Source: Gordonibacter urolithinfaciens
GTDB taxonomy: Bacteria; Actinomycetota; Coriobacteriia; Coriobacteriales; Eggerthellaceae
Assembly (NCBI RefSeq): GCF_900199375.1
Contig: NZ_LT900217.1
Span: 3,224,001-3,288,000 of the forward strand
Reading direction: 5' to 3'
Length of the DNA stretch: 64,000 bases
Shown one piece after another: positions 56,276 to 63,893 of this stretch (position 1 is its first letter; each line of letters starts with the position of its first letter). The translations under genes and the position numbers were made by a program. Under the pieces are notes generated by a model, which was given only the letters and a program-made list of their open reading frames with translations, searched no databases and was not told the origin of the DNA.

Positions 56276-56719
56276 ATGACCGAGAGATGCCCCGTATGCA
56301 ACAACGAGCTGGCGCCTGACGACGCGGCGTGCCCGCACTGCGGCTTCAAGCTGCTCGGCTCCACGCAGCGCTTCGCCCCCGTGGCGCTGCCCGACGAGTC
56401 GTTCTCGCCCGAGGCCAAGCCCGCCGCAGCAGCAGCCCTGCGCGTCGTGCGCGGCCCGCAGACCGGCGTGGTCATCCAGCTGGGCGACGCGCCGCAGACC
56501 ATCGGCCGCAGTCCCCAGCGCGACGTGTTCCTGAACGACATGACCGTGTCGCGCGAGCACGCGCTCATCGAGCCGTGCGAGGGCGGCTACGCCATCCATG
56601 ACACGAATTCCTTCAACGGCGTGTGGGTGAACAACGACAGCGTGGACGCCCCGCGCAAGCTGTGCAATGGCGACGTGATCCAGATAGGCGCGTTCTGCCT
56701 GCTGTACCAGGAGGAATAG
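56276..56719 (+). CDS. Zinc-ribbon plus FHA-domain protein
   Basis: A 147-residue cytoplasmic protein. The N-terminus is a small zinc ribbon (C5, C8, C19, C22 in CPVCNNELAPDDAACPHCG). After a linker comes an FHA phosphothreonine-binding domain (about 55-145) with QTIGRSPQRDVFLND, VSREHALIE and NSFNGVWVNN. It would link a Ser/Thr kinase signal to a partner; no kinase gene is in the window. RBS AGAAGGAG precedes the ATG. It ends the pgsA to dacF run, and a hairpin follows its stop. Confidence 0.88.
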   Translation: MTERCPVCNNELAPDDAACPHCGFKLLGSTQRFAPVALPDESFSPEAKPAAAAALRVVRGPQTGVVIQLGDAPQTIGRSPQRDVFLNDMTVSREHALIEPCEGGYAIHDTNSFNGVWVNNDSVDAPRKLCNGDVIQIGAFCLLYQEE

Positions 56720-56723
56720 GGGA

Positions 56724-56761
56724 GCGACGCCCGGTAGCGTGAGGCCGCCACCGGGCGTCGC
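56724..56761 (+). terminator. Terminator after the FHA gene
   Basis: GCGACGCCCGGT and its exact complement ACCGGGCGTCGC enclose a 14-base loop 5 bases after the stop codon. No T run follows, so it may be only part of the structure that fills this gap. Confidence 0.6.
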
Positions 56762-56810
56762 CAAGCCCATGCGCGCGCCGGCGGGCGAAGCGGTCGTCGT
56801 GATCTTCGTC

Positions 56811-56850
56811 CGCCAGCCGGTTGCTCCTGCACCCGCCAGCCGGTTGCTCC
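56811..56850. repeat. Exact 17-bp direct repeat with degenerate units after it
   Basis: CGCCAGCCGGTTGCTCC occurs at 56811-56827 and again at 56834-56850, a 23-base period. Looser copies with AGCCG and TGCCC/TGCTC follow to about 57015, ending in the large palindrome. Confidence 0.6.
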
Positions 56851-57008
56851 CTCATCATCGCCGAGCGTTTCCTTCGCCAACCCCCTGCGCCCTCATCCGT
56901 CTGCCGTACCCTCGTTGGCGACCAGCCATCGGCCGCGCTATCAGCCGCATGCCCTCCACCTATTAGCCGATTGCCCTCGGTATCAACCGGCGAGGCCCTT
57001 TTTTTCAC

Positions 57009-57123
57009 CAGCCGGCCGGGGCCGTGCGGACAAGGGCGGCCGCCCCGGCGCATGCGGTGGACCTCCGGGACGTTCCGGTGCGCCGGGGGCGGCTCTCATC
57101 GCCCGCACGGCCCCGACCGGCTG
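57009..57123. repeat. Nested 115-bp palindrome
   Basis: Outer arms 57009-57029 and 57103-57123 match at 20 of 21 bases. An inner stem, CCGCCCCGGCGCA against TGCGCCGGGGGCGG, continues it, with one bulged base. An oligo-T run lies outside the left arm and oligo-A outside the right, so it reads as a strong terminator in both directions. Confidence 0.75.
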
Positions 57124-57207
57124 ATAAAAAGAGAGCCACTTCCTCCTTCCTTCTCCGCAAAGCCCCGCGCTTCCCCATGTGCTCGTATACATGACCAAAA
57201 GACTAAT

Positions 57208-57335
57208 GGACGAGATCGGAGGCTGTGGCATGATCTCCGCGCATCGTGCGCTGCCGTGACTTCCGCGACCTGGTGCTTTCCCGATGTTGTCCGTGCGGAG
57301 GCGTGGGAAACGTGCCATAGGCTCCGATCTCGTCC
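57208..57335. repeat. 128-bp palindrome with 23-bp arms
   Basis: The arms 57208-57230 and 57313-57335 match at 21 of 23 positions, starting GGACGAGATCGGAG on one side and its complement on the other. Inside, CTCCGC (57235) can pair with GCGGAG (57295). It sits about 200 bases before iorA and differs from the first palindrome in sequence. Confidence 0.7.
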
Positions 57336-57499
57336 CGGAGGTAGCGTTTCCTCGAAGCGGACGAGTCGAGGGGCCCTCGCCGCTGTTCCCGGAAGCTCCT
57401 GCGGACGTGCCACCCTCGTGCGGCGCCCGCCGATGCGCCCCCTTCCGCGGATTTCCTCCGCCTACGACGGTTGAGCGGGCCGCTCGGCATTCGTTGCCG

Positions 57500-57505
57500 T
57501 ATAAT
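57500..57505 (+). promoter_or_regulatory. -10 box of iorA operon
   Basis: A perfect TATAAT, with no good -35 hexamer. Transcription would begin near 57512, which makes ATG 57511 unusable and supports ATG 57541 as the iorA start. Confidence 0.5.
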
Positions 57506-57540
57506 TCGCCATGGTAATCTCAAGCGGGGGAAGGTCGCTT

Positions 57541-59286
57541 ATGGAATTGATGTCAGGAAACGAAGCCATCGCCCAGGGGGCATGGGAGGCCGGCGCGCAC
57601 ATCGGCGTCGCCTATCCCGGCACGCCCTCAACCGAGACGCTCGAGGCGTTCGCCAAGAAGGACGGCGTGTACGCCGAGTGGTGCGTGAACGAGAAGGTGG
57701 CCGTCGAGGTGGGGGTGGGAGCCTCCGCCGCGGGCGCGCGCGTGCTGTCCACCATGAAGCACGTGGGCGTGAACGTGGCGGCCGACCCGCTGTTCACCGC
57801 CGCCTACACGGGCGTGGGGGGCGGCCTGGTGGTGCTGGCCGCCGACGACCCCGGCATGTACTCGTCGCAGAACGAGCAGGACTCGCACCACTACGCCCGC
57901 GCGGCGCACATCCCCATGCTCGATCCCGCCGACTCCGCCGAGGCGCTGCGCTTCACGCGAGAGGCCTACGAGCTGTCCGAGCGCTTCGACGTGCCGGTGT
58001 TCATCCGCTCCACGGTGCGCGTGTCGCACACGAAGACGCCGGTGGAGCCCGGCCCGCGCGCCCAGGCAGCGCTCAAGCCCTACGAGAAGGACGCGGCGAA
58101 GTGGGTCATGATGCCCGCCTTCGCCAAACCGCGCCGCCGCGACCAGCTGGCGCGCGTCGAGGCGCTGCGCGCGTGGGCCGAGACGTGCCCCTACAACGAG
58201 GTCGTGCGCCGCGGCGACGCCGTGGGCGTCGTGTGCGCGGGCGCCGTGTACCAGCATGTGGTCGAGGCGCTGCCGGACGCGTCGGTTTTCAAGCTGGGCT
58301 GCACCTGGCCGCTGCCCGCCGAGGCGCTGCGCGCCTTCGCCGCGAGCGTTGAGGCGCTCTACGTGGTGGAGGAGGCGTCCGAGTACCTGACCGAAAGCGT
58401 GCGCGCGCTGGGTATCGAGGCAGCCCCGTTCGCGCATCCGCTGCCGGCCGACGGCGAGCTCACGCCCGGGCTCGTCCGCGCCGCCTTCGGGCTCGCGGAG
58501 CCCCCGCACGCCCCGACGCCCGAGGGCCTTCCCGGCCGCCCGCCGGCGCTCTGCCCCGGCTGCCCGCACCGCCTGGTGTTCAAGGAGCTCACGCGCCTCA
58601 AGGCCATCGTCACCGGCGACATCGGCTGCTACACGCTGGGCGCGCTGCCGCCGCTGTCCGCCATGGACACGTGCGTGGACATGGGCGCGTCGGTGTCGAT
58701 GGCGCACGGCTTCGAGCTGGCGCTGGCGGGGACGGAGCATCGCCCGGTGGTGGCCGTCATCGGGGACTCCACGTTCGCGCATTCGGGCCTGTCGTCGCTC
58801 ATCTCCACCGTGTACAACCGCGGCGGGGGCACGGTGTGCGTGCTCGACAACCGCACGACGGCCATGACGGGCCGCCAAGGCAACCCCTTCAACGGCGAGA
58901 CGCTGCAGAAGCGCCCGAGCCGCGAGCTGGACCTGGAGGGCGTCGTGCGCGCGCTGGGCGTGGAGGACGTGCGCACCGTCGACCCGCACGATGCGCGTGC
59001 CGTGCGCGCAGCGCTCAAGGACGCCACGGGCACCGACGAGCTGTCCGTGCTCGTGTTCCGCGCGCCCTGCGTGCTGCTCGACCGCACGCGCAAGCCGGCC
59101 TTCCTGGTCACGGGGGCCTGCACGGCGTGCGGCGTGTGCCCGACGCTCGGCTGCCCGGCCATCGCCAAGGACGCCGGAACGGGCTGCGCCAGCATCGATC
59201 CGGGCCTGTGCATCGGGTGCGGCCAGTGCGCCCAGTACTGCGCCTTCAACGCTATCGAGCAGCCGGAAGGGGGCTCCCATGAGTAA
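57541..59286 (+). CDS. iorA: Indolepyruvate:ferredoxin oxidoreductase alpha subunit
   Basis: The thiamine-diphosphate subunit that oxidatively decarboxylates aryl-pyruvates (from Trp, Phe, Tyr) to aryl-acetyl-CoA, giving electrons to ferredoxin. The 581-residue protein has the N-terminal pyrimidine domain (VAYPGTPSTETLE, and EWCVNEKVAVEVGVGAS), a middle TPP block (CPGCPHR, TGDIGCYTLG, MGASVSMAHG, GDSTFAHSGL), and a C-terminal two-cluster ferredoxin: CTACGVCPTLGCP with C-x2-C-x2-C-x4-C, and CIGCGQCAQYC. The first site lacks the usual x3 spacing, as in the family. ATG 57541 follows GGGGAAGG; iorB overlaps by 8 bases. Confidence 0.93.
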   Translation: MELMSGNEAIAQGAWEAGAHIGVAYPGTPSTETLEAFAKKDGVYAEWCVNEKVAVEVGVGASAAGARVLSTMKHVGVNVAADPLFTAAYTGVGGGLVVLAADDPGMYSSQNEQDSHHYARAAHIPMLDPADSAEALRFTREAYELSERFDVPVFIRSTVRVSHTKTPVEPGPRAQAALKPYEKDAAKWVMMPAFAKPRRRDQLARVEALRAWAETCPYNEVVRRGDAVGVVCAGAVYQHVVEALPDASVFKLGCTWPLPAEALRAFAASVEALYVVEEASEYLTESVRALGIEAAPFAHPLPADGELTPGLVRAAFGLAEPPHAPTPEGLPGRPPALCPGCPHRLVFKELTRLKAIVTGDIGCYTLGALPPLSAMDTCVDMGASVSMAHGFELALAGTEHRPVVAVIGDSTFAHSGLSSLISTVYNRGGGTVCVLDNRTTAMTGRQGNPFNGETLQKRPSRELDLEGVVRALGVEDVRTVDPHDARAVRAALKDATGTDELSVLVFRAPCVLLDRTRKPAFLVTGACTACGVCPTLGCPAIAKDAGTGCASIDPGLCIGCGQCAQYCAFNAIEQPEGGSHE

Positions 59287-59893
59287 CGAGAACGCGACCA
59301 CCGTGCTGCTCTGCGGCGTGGGCGGCCAGGGCACCATCCTGGCAGCCGACCTTCTGGCCCATGCGGCACTCGAGGCCGGCACCTCGGTGAAGGTGTCGGA
59401 GATCCACGGCATGGCCCAGCGCGGCGGCGCCGTGACCACCGTGGTGCGCTTCGGCGACGAGGTGTCCTCCATGGTGTGCGACCCCGGAACGGCCGACTGC
59501 GTCGTGTCGTTCGAGACGACCGAGGCGCTGCGCAACCTGTCGTTTTTGGCCGAGGACGGCTACCTGCTGGTGGCCGACGAGGCCATAAAGCCGCTGCCCG
59601 TTGCCACGGGGCGCGCCTCCATGCCCGCCCGGGCCCGCGAGACGCTCGCCGACAGGGGAGCCACGCTCATCCCGGCAGGGGAGCTGGCCCGCGAGGCGGG
59701 CAGCGCCAAGTCGGTGAACGTCGTGCTGCTGGGCGCGCTGTCCACGCGGCTGCCGTTTGCCGTCGGGGCATGGGAGCGCGTCTTGGCCGACCGCGTGCCG
59801 CCCAAGACCGTGGAGGCGAACCTGGCGGCATTCCGCGCCGGTCGCGCGTTCGCCCTGCCAGCCGACGGCGCGGAGGGGGTGCGGGAAGCATGA
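59279..59893 (+). CDS. iorB: Indolepyruvate:ferredoxin oxidoreductase beta subunit
   Basis: The 204-residue beta (gamma-type) subunit that completes IOR. LLCGVGGQGTILAADLLAHA is the signature, followed by SEIHGMAQRGGAVTTVVRFG and the C-terminal NVVLLGALSTRLPF block. It overlaps iorA by 8 bases and the ACT gene by 4, so IorA, IorB, ACT2 and PaaK2 are made from one message. The complex is cytoplasmic and oxygen-labile. Confidence 0.94.
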   Translation: MSNENATTVLLCGVGGQGTILAADLLAHAALEAGTSVKVSEIHGMAQRGGAVTTVVRFGDEVSSMVCDPGTADCVVSFETTEALRNLSFLAEDGYLLVADEAIKPLPVATGRASMPARARETLADRGATLIPAGELAREAGSAKSVNVVLLGALSTRLPFAVGAWERVLADRVPPKTVEANLAAFRAGRAFALPADGAEGVREA

Positions 59894-60351
59894 GCGTTCA
59901 GCAGATCAGCGTGTTCCTGGAAAGCCAGCCGGGGCATCTGCGCCGTGTGCTCGACGCGTTCGAGGACGCGCACGTGAGCGTGCGCGGCTACAGCGCCTCC
60001 GACACGGGAGACTACGGCATCGTGCGTTTCATCGTGGACGACCCCCTGCGCGCGCTGGACGTGCTCGTGGACATGGGTGCCGCCGCCACGACGACCGATG
60101 TGCTGTGCGCGCGCCTGAACGACGAGCCGGGCGAGCTCGCACGGGTCATGGGCGTCATGGCCGACTGCGGCATCAACGTCACGTACAGCTACTCGCTCAT
60201 ATCCACCTATATCGCGCTGTCCGTGAAGGACCTTGCGCGCGCGGAGCAGCTGCTGGCGGGCGAGCCGGTGGAGCTCATCGGTCAGGACGACCTGGCGCGG
60301 GCGCTCGGCTCCGACGGCCCCAGCGCCACGGCGTGCACCGAGGGGCGGTGA
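59890..60351 (+). CDS. Tandem ACT-domain protein 2
   Basis: A 153-residue pair of ACT domains, paralogous to the one at 54.4 kb. The first reads ISVFLESQPGHLRRVLDAFE and ASDTGDYGIVRFIVDD, the second LCARLNDEPGELARVMGVMA and INVTYSYSLIS. It starts on iorB's stop (ATGA), and paaK2 starts on its stop (GTGA). Such proteins between IOR and PaaK are often annotated as amino-acid-binding regulators; a role in sensing aromatic amino acids is inferred. Confidence 0.82.
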   Translation: MSVQQISVFLESQPGHLRRVLDAFEDAHVSVRGYSASDTGDYGIVRFIVDDPLRALDVLVDMGAAATTTDVLCARLNDEPGELARVMGVMADCGINVTYSYSLISTYIALSVKDLARAEQLLAGEPVELIGQDDLARALGSDGPSATACTEGR

Positions 60352-61721
60352 GCGCCGTGGCAGACCTGACCGCGAAGGGAGCCGCTCTTGCGGCGGCCCG
60401 CGCCGGCGACTTCGCCGGCCTGCCCGTCTACGACCGCGCCAGGGAGTGCGCACCGCGCGAGGAGGTGCGCGCGCTCCAGCTGGAGAAGCTGAAGGCCCAG
60501 GTGGCTTGGACCTACGATCGCGTGGCGTGGTACCGCGAGCGCATGGACGCCCTCGGCGTGGCGCCGGGAGACATCCGCTCGCTCGACGACGTGCGCAAGC
60601 TGCCGTTCACGGACAAGTCCGTGCTGCGCGACACGTTTCCCTACGGTCTGTTCGCTGTGCCGCTCGACGAGGTAGTGGAGCTGCACGCCTCTTCCGGCAC
60701 GACCGGCAAGCCCATCGTCGTGGGCTACAACGCGCACGACATGGACGTGTGGAGCGACTGCATCGCACGCCTGGCGCAGATGGCGGGCGTCGTGCCCGGC
60801 GACCGCGTGCAGATGGCGTTCGGCTACGGCATGTTCACCGGAGGTTTCGGCCTGCACTACGGCTGCCAGAAGCTCGGCTGCATGATGATCCCCGCCGGCT
60901 CGGGCAACACCGAGCGGCACATCGCCATGATAGGGGACTACGGCACCACGGTGCTCATTGCCACGCCCTCCTACGCCCTGCATATGTGCGAGGTGGGGGA
61001 GCGGCTGGGATTCGACTGGGAGGCGTCCACGCTGCGCGTGGGCCTGTTCGGGGGCGAGCCGTGCCCGCCGGGCCTCAAGGCCGAGATCGAGGAGCGCATG
61101 CACATCGTATGTACCGACAACTACGGCCTGACCGAGGTCATGGGCCCGGGCGTGTCGGGCGAGTGCCTGGCGGCACGCGACATGCAGCATATCGCCGAGG
61201 ACCATTTCCTGTGGGAGGTCGTGGATCCCGAGACCGGCGAGCCGGTGGGCGAGGGCGAGATGGGCGAGCTCGTGCTCACGCCGCTCGACAAGCAGGCCAT
61301 CCCCGTGCTGCGCTACCGCACGCACGACCTGACGCGCGTGGTATGCGAGCCTTGCGCCTGCGGCCGCACGAGCGCGCGCATGCAGAAGGTGCGCGCCCGC
61401 TGCGACGATATGCTCATCATCCGCGGCACGAACGTGTTCCCGAGCCAGGTGGAGGACGTGCTCTCCGGCATCCGGGGCGTCACGCCGCACTACCGCATCG
61501 TCGTGGAGACGGCGAACGGCCTCGACAGGATGACGGTGCACGTGGAGCTGAAGCCCGAGGCGTTCTCGGACTCGTTCGAGGAGATGGAGGGCCTGCGGCG
61601 CGCCATAGAGGAGAAGCTCAAGGGCGTGCTCCTGGTGGGCGTGCGCGTGAAGCTGGTGGAGCCGGGCGGCATCGAGCGCACCACCGGCAAGGCCAAGCAC
61701 GTGGAAGACCTGAGGAAGTAG
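60348..61721 (+). CDS. paaK: Phenylacetate-CoA ligase (arylacetate-CoA ligase) 2
   Basis: The second PaaK-type ligase, of 457 residues. It has ASSGTTGKPIVVGYNAHD, YGYGMFTGGFGLHYG, PSYALHMCEVGERLG, NYGLTEVMGPGVSG, the hinge YRTHDLTR and RCDDMLIIRGTNVFPSQVED, ending IERTTGKAKHVEDL with the active Lys. The N-terminal 30 residues (TAKGAALAAARAGDFAG) are an extension absent from copy 1. GTG 60348 overlaps the ACT stop; GTG 60357 with GAGGGG before it is equally likely. In a fermentation it would run with IorAB on aryl-acetyl-CoA. Confidence 0.9.
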   Translation: MSAVADLTAKGAALAAARAGDFAGLPVYDRARECAPREEVRALQLEKLKAQVAWTYDRVAWYRERMDALGVAPGDIRSLDDVRKLPFTDKSVLRDTFPYGLFAVPLDEVVELHASSGTTGKPIVVGYNAHDMDVWSDCIARLAQMAGVVPGDRVQMAFGYGMFTGGFGLHYGCQKLGCMMIPAGSGNTERHIAMIGDYGTTVLIATPSYALHMCEVGERLGFDWEASTLRVGLFGGEPCPPGLKAEIEERMHIVCTDNYGLTEVMGPGVSGECLAARDMQHIAEDHFLWEVVDPETGEPVGEGEMGELVLTPLDKQAIPVLRYRTHDLTRVVCEPCACGRTSARMQKVRARCDDMLIIRGTNVFPSQVEDVLSGIRGVTPHYRIVVETANGLDRMTVHVELKPEAFSDSFEEMEGLRRAIEEKLKGVLLVGVRVKLVEPGGIERTTGKAKHVEDLRK

Positions 61722-61731
61722 GGGGCACCGC

Positions 61732-62673
61732 ATGGCCGCCGCCTCGCCAACCGTCCCCGTCGTCGGGCGTTTCGCGCCGTCCCCGACCGGGAGGATGCAT
61801 GCGGGCAACGTGTTCGCGGCGCTCGTCGCCTGGCTCGTGGCGAAGTCGCAGGGCGGGCGGATGGTGCTGCGCATCGAGGACCTCGACGCCGAGCGCTCCA
61901 AGCCGGCCTATATCGACGCGGTGCAGCGCGATTTCGAGGCGCTCGGCCTCACCTGGGACGAGGGGCCGTACTTCCAGCACGACCGCACGGAGGCCTATCG
62001 CGCCGCCTTCGACGGGCTGGCCGCGCGCGGGCTCGTGTACCCCTGCTTCTGCACGCGCGCCGACCTGCACGCCGCCTCCGCGCCGCATCGGGGCGAGAAG
62101 CCGGTGTACCCGGGCACGTGCCGGGAGCTTTCCGCCGCAGAGCGCGCCTCACGTGCGCTGGAGCGCACGCCCGCCCAGCGCCTGCGGGTGCCCCATGAGG
62201 AGGTGGCGTTCACCGACCAGGTGCAGGGCCCCTATGCGCAGAACCTCGCGCAGGACTGCGGCGACTTCCTCGTTCGCCGCTCGGACGGGGCGTACGCCTA
62301 CCAGCTGGCCGTGGTGGTGGACGATGCCGAGCAGGGCGTGAGCTCGGTGGTGCGCGGCGTGGACCTCTTGTGCTCGACGCCGCAGCAGATCTACCTGCAG
62401 AGCTTGCTGGGGCTGCCGCATCCGGACTACGCGCACGTCCCGCTGCTCGTCGCCGAGCGCGACCGGCGCCTCTCGAAGCGGGACCGCGACGCCGCCCTCG
62501 ATGCGCTGCTCGCGCGCTTCAAGACGCCCGCGGCCGTCGTCGGACACATCGCCGGCCTCACCGGCCTCGCGCCCACCTGCGACCCCGCCACCCCCGAGGA
62601 GCTGCTCGCGACGTTCGACCTCGCCGCCCTGCCGACAGCCTTCCCCGACCTCGTGCAGGTGCGCTGGGAGTAG
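61732..62673 (+). CDS. gluQ: Glutamyl-Q tRNA(Asp) synthetase
   Basis: Attaches glutamate to queuosine in tRNA-Asp; a shortened relative of glutamyl-tRNA synthetase of 313 residues without the anticodon-binding part. It has RFAPSPTGRMHAGNV, with HAGN in place of HIGH, RIEDLDAERSKP, the zinc-site YPCFCTRADL and YPGTC, and RRLSKRDRD for KMSKS. The length and missing C-terminal domain separate it from GltX. ATG 61732 is 10 bases after paaK2, likely the last gene of that operon. Confidence 0.9.
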   Translation: MAAASPTVPVVGRFAPSPTGRMHAGNVFAALVAWLVAKSQGGRMVLRIEDLDAERSKPAYIDAVQRDFEALGLTWDEGPYFQHDRTEAYRAAFDGLAARGLVYPCFCTRADLHAASAPHRGEKPVYPGTCRELSAAERASRALERTPAQRLRVPHEEVAFTDQVQGPYAQNLAQDCGDFLVRRSDGAYAYQLAVVVDDAEQGVSSVVRGVDLLCSTPQQIYLQSLLGLPHPDYAHVPLLVAERDRRLSKRDRDAALDALLARFKTPAAVVGHIAGLTGLAPTCDPATPEELLATFDLAALPTAFPDLVQVRWE

Positions 62674-62682
62674 GTACTCGAC

Positions 62683-63210
62683 CTACAGCCCGGCGAACAG
62701 GATGCCCACGAGGGCGACGACGGCTATGATGGCCAGGGTGAACAGGATGGTGGCGAGGGGCAGGTGGTCGAGGCGCGCGGCGTGCGCACGGGAGGCCATG
62801 CGGGGATCTTGCGAGGAGGCGCTCTCCTTGGGACGGTCGGGCCGCTGCACGATGAAGAACCACACCATGGCGACAAGCAAAGCCACGAACGCCACGTTGT
62901 TGACCAGGGTGGCCGCAGAGGCGAGCAGGGCGTTGCCGGCCAGCTTCGCCCCTTCGAACGCGAGCAGCGTGGCCACGAGCACGCAGGCTGCGAGCAGCAC
63001 CACGGCCATGCGCCGCCCCATCTTGCGGACGCCGCCCGCACCGGAGAGCCCGGCCGCGGACCCGACGGCGCTCTCGGCCTCCTCGACGGCTGCGGCGCCT
63101 CCCGCCACGAGGAACAGCCACTTCCCCTTCCAGAACATGAACGCTGCCAGCGCGAACGCGACGAGTGCCGCCGTGGCCGCCGCAAAGGCGGCGATAGTGG
63201 TGCCATCCAT
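62683..63210 (-). CDS. Membrane protein, DUF3784-like
   Basis: A 175-residue protein with four hydrophobic segments: two near the N-terminus (AAFAAATAALVAFALAAFMF and the GKWLFLVAG region), one around VVLLAACVLVATLLAF, and one or two at the end (ATILFTLAIIAVVALVGILF). GKWLFLVAGG after the first helix resembles the DUF3784 pattern, of unknown function. A charged loop (QRPDRPKESASSQDPRMASR) separates the last helices. It is convergent with gluQ and diverges from the UspA gene. Confidence 0.6.
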   Translation of the reverse strand: MDGTTIAAFAAATAALVAFALAAFMFWKGKWLFLVAGGAAAVEEAESAVGSAAGLSGAGGVRKMGRRMAVVLLAACVLVATLLAFEGAKLAGNALLASAATLVNNVAFVALLVAMVWFFIVQRPDRPKESASSQDPRMASRAHAARLDHLPLATILFTLAIIAVVALVGILFAGL

Positions 63211-63324
63211 CCGAAACCTCGCAGTCTTGTATCGTATCCTTGGTTGCCTTCGGCTTGATTATAGCGCTCCTGCCGAAGGAGAGGGGTCGGCTGCCGATGG
63301 GTTCTCTGGAGATTGCGGGCATGG

Positions 63325-63330
63325 TAGAAT
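63325..63330 (+). promoter_or_regulatory. Possible -10 box of the universal stress gene
   Basis: TAGAAT with TTCTCT 17 bases before it lies 73 bases ahead of the universal-stress-protein start. Both hexamers are imperfect. Confidence 0.35.
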
Positions 63331-63403
63331 GAGGGAAACGAGCAAGGTGCCTGATGGGCTGCCGGTTCGCGCAGCCTTGGACACGGGAGAAAGCGGGTTT
63401 GCT

Positions 63404-63850
63404 ATGGGTTACGGAGCGATCTTGGTCGCATACGATGGTTCGGCACCCTCGAACCGTGCACTGGCGGACGCCCTCGAGCTCGTTGAATGCGGGCTGGGCA
63501 CGCGGGTGGTGGTGCTGAGCGTCAGCGATCCTCTGAAGATGGAGGATCCCGCATTCGTAGCCGCGGCGCGCGCTGCAGGCGTGCTGCTGTCGCTCGGCGG
63601 CGACGAGAAGGCGAGCCTCGAAGCCCTCGAGGAGCAGGTTGCCGACCGCATCGCGCACCACGAGGGCGCGGTCGACCTGCGCGTGGCGTTCGGGAAGCCC
63701 CAGGAGGCCATCGTCCGCGAGGCGGCTCAGGAGCCCTGCGGCCTCATCGTCATGGGCAGCCGCGGCCTGGGCGCCATCAAGGGCATGCTCGGCAGCGTGA
63801 GCACGGCCGTGCTCCACGCCTCGCCCGTGCCGGTGCTCATCACGAAGTAG
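63404..63850 (+). CDS. Universal stress protein (UspA family)
   Basis: A 148-residue cytoplasmic protein of one Usp domain. It begins AILVAYDGSAPSNRALADAL and ends with the ATP-binding motif MGSRGLGAIKGMLGSVST followed by ASPVPVLITK, so it belongs to the nucleotide-binding subgroup. ATG 63404 follows GAGAAAG. Its target or stress is unknown. It is alone on its strand. Confidence 0.9.
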   Translation: MGYGAILVAYDGSAPSNRALADALELVECGLGTRVVVLSVSDPLKMEDPAFVAAARAAGVLLSLGGDEKASLEALEEQVADRIAHHEGAVDLRVAFGKPQEAIVREAAQEPCGLIVMGSRGLGAIKGMLGSVSTAVLHASPVPVLITK

Positions 63851-63893
63851 TCGTGCAGGCAAGCCGGCGCCTACGCGTTTTGCCCGTATGCCG

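Larger units (their letters stand above)
56720..57540. other. Gene-free 821-bp region dense in inverted repeats
   Basis: No gene is supported between the FHA gene and iorA. From left to right the stretch holds the 12-bp-arm hairpin, an exact 17-bp direct repeat, a degenerate repeat of about 22 bases (TATCAGCCG/TATTAGCCG-like units), a 115-bp nested palindrome, a 128-bp palindrome, and the iorA -10 box. Frames open here on both strands are rich in Arg, Pro and Ser, with no family match recognised. Confidence 0.55.

Noticed and set aside
56811-57015. A CRISPR array
   Set aside because: Only two exact copies, no constant repeat-spacer pattern, and no cas genes.
57096-57413. A 105-codon minus-strand frame in the gap before iorA
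   Set aside because: It runs through both large palindromes, has no ribosome binding site, and no recognisable domain.
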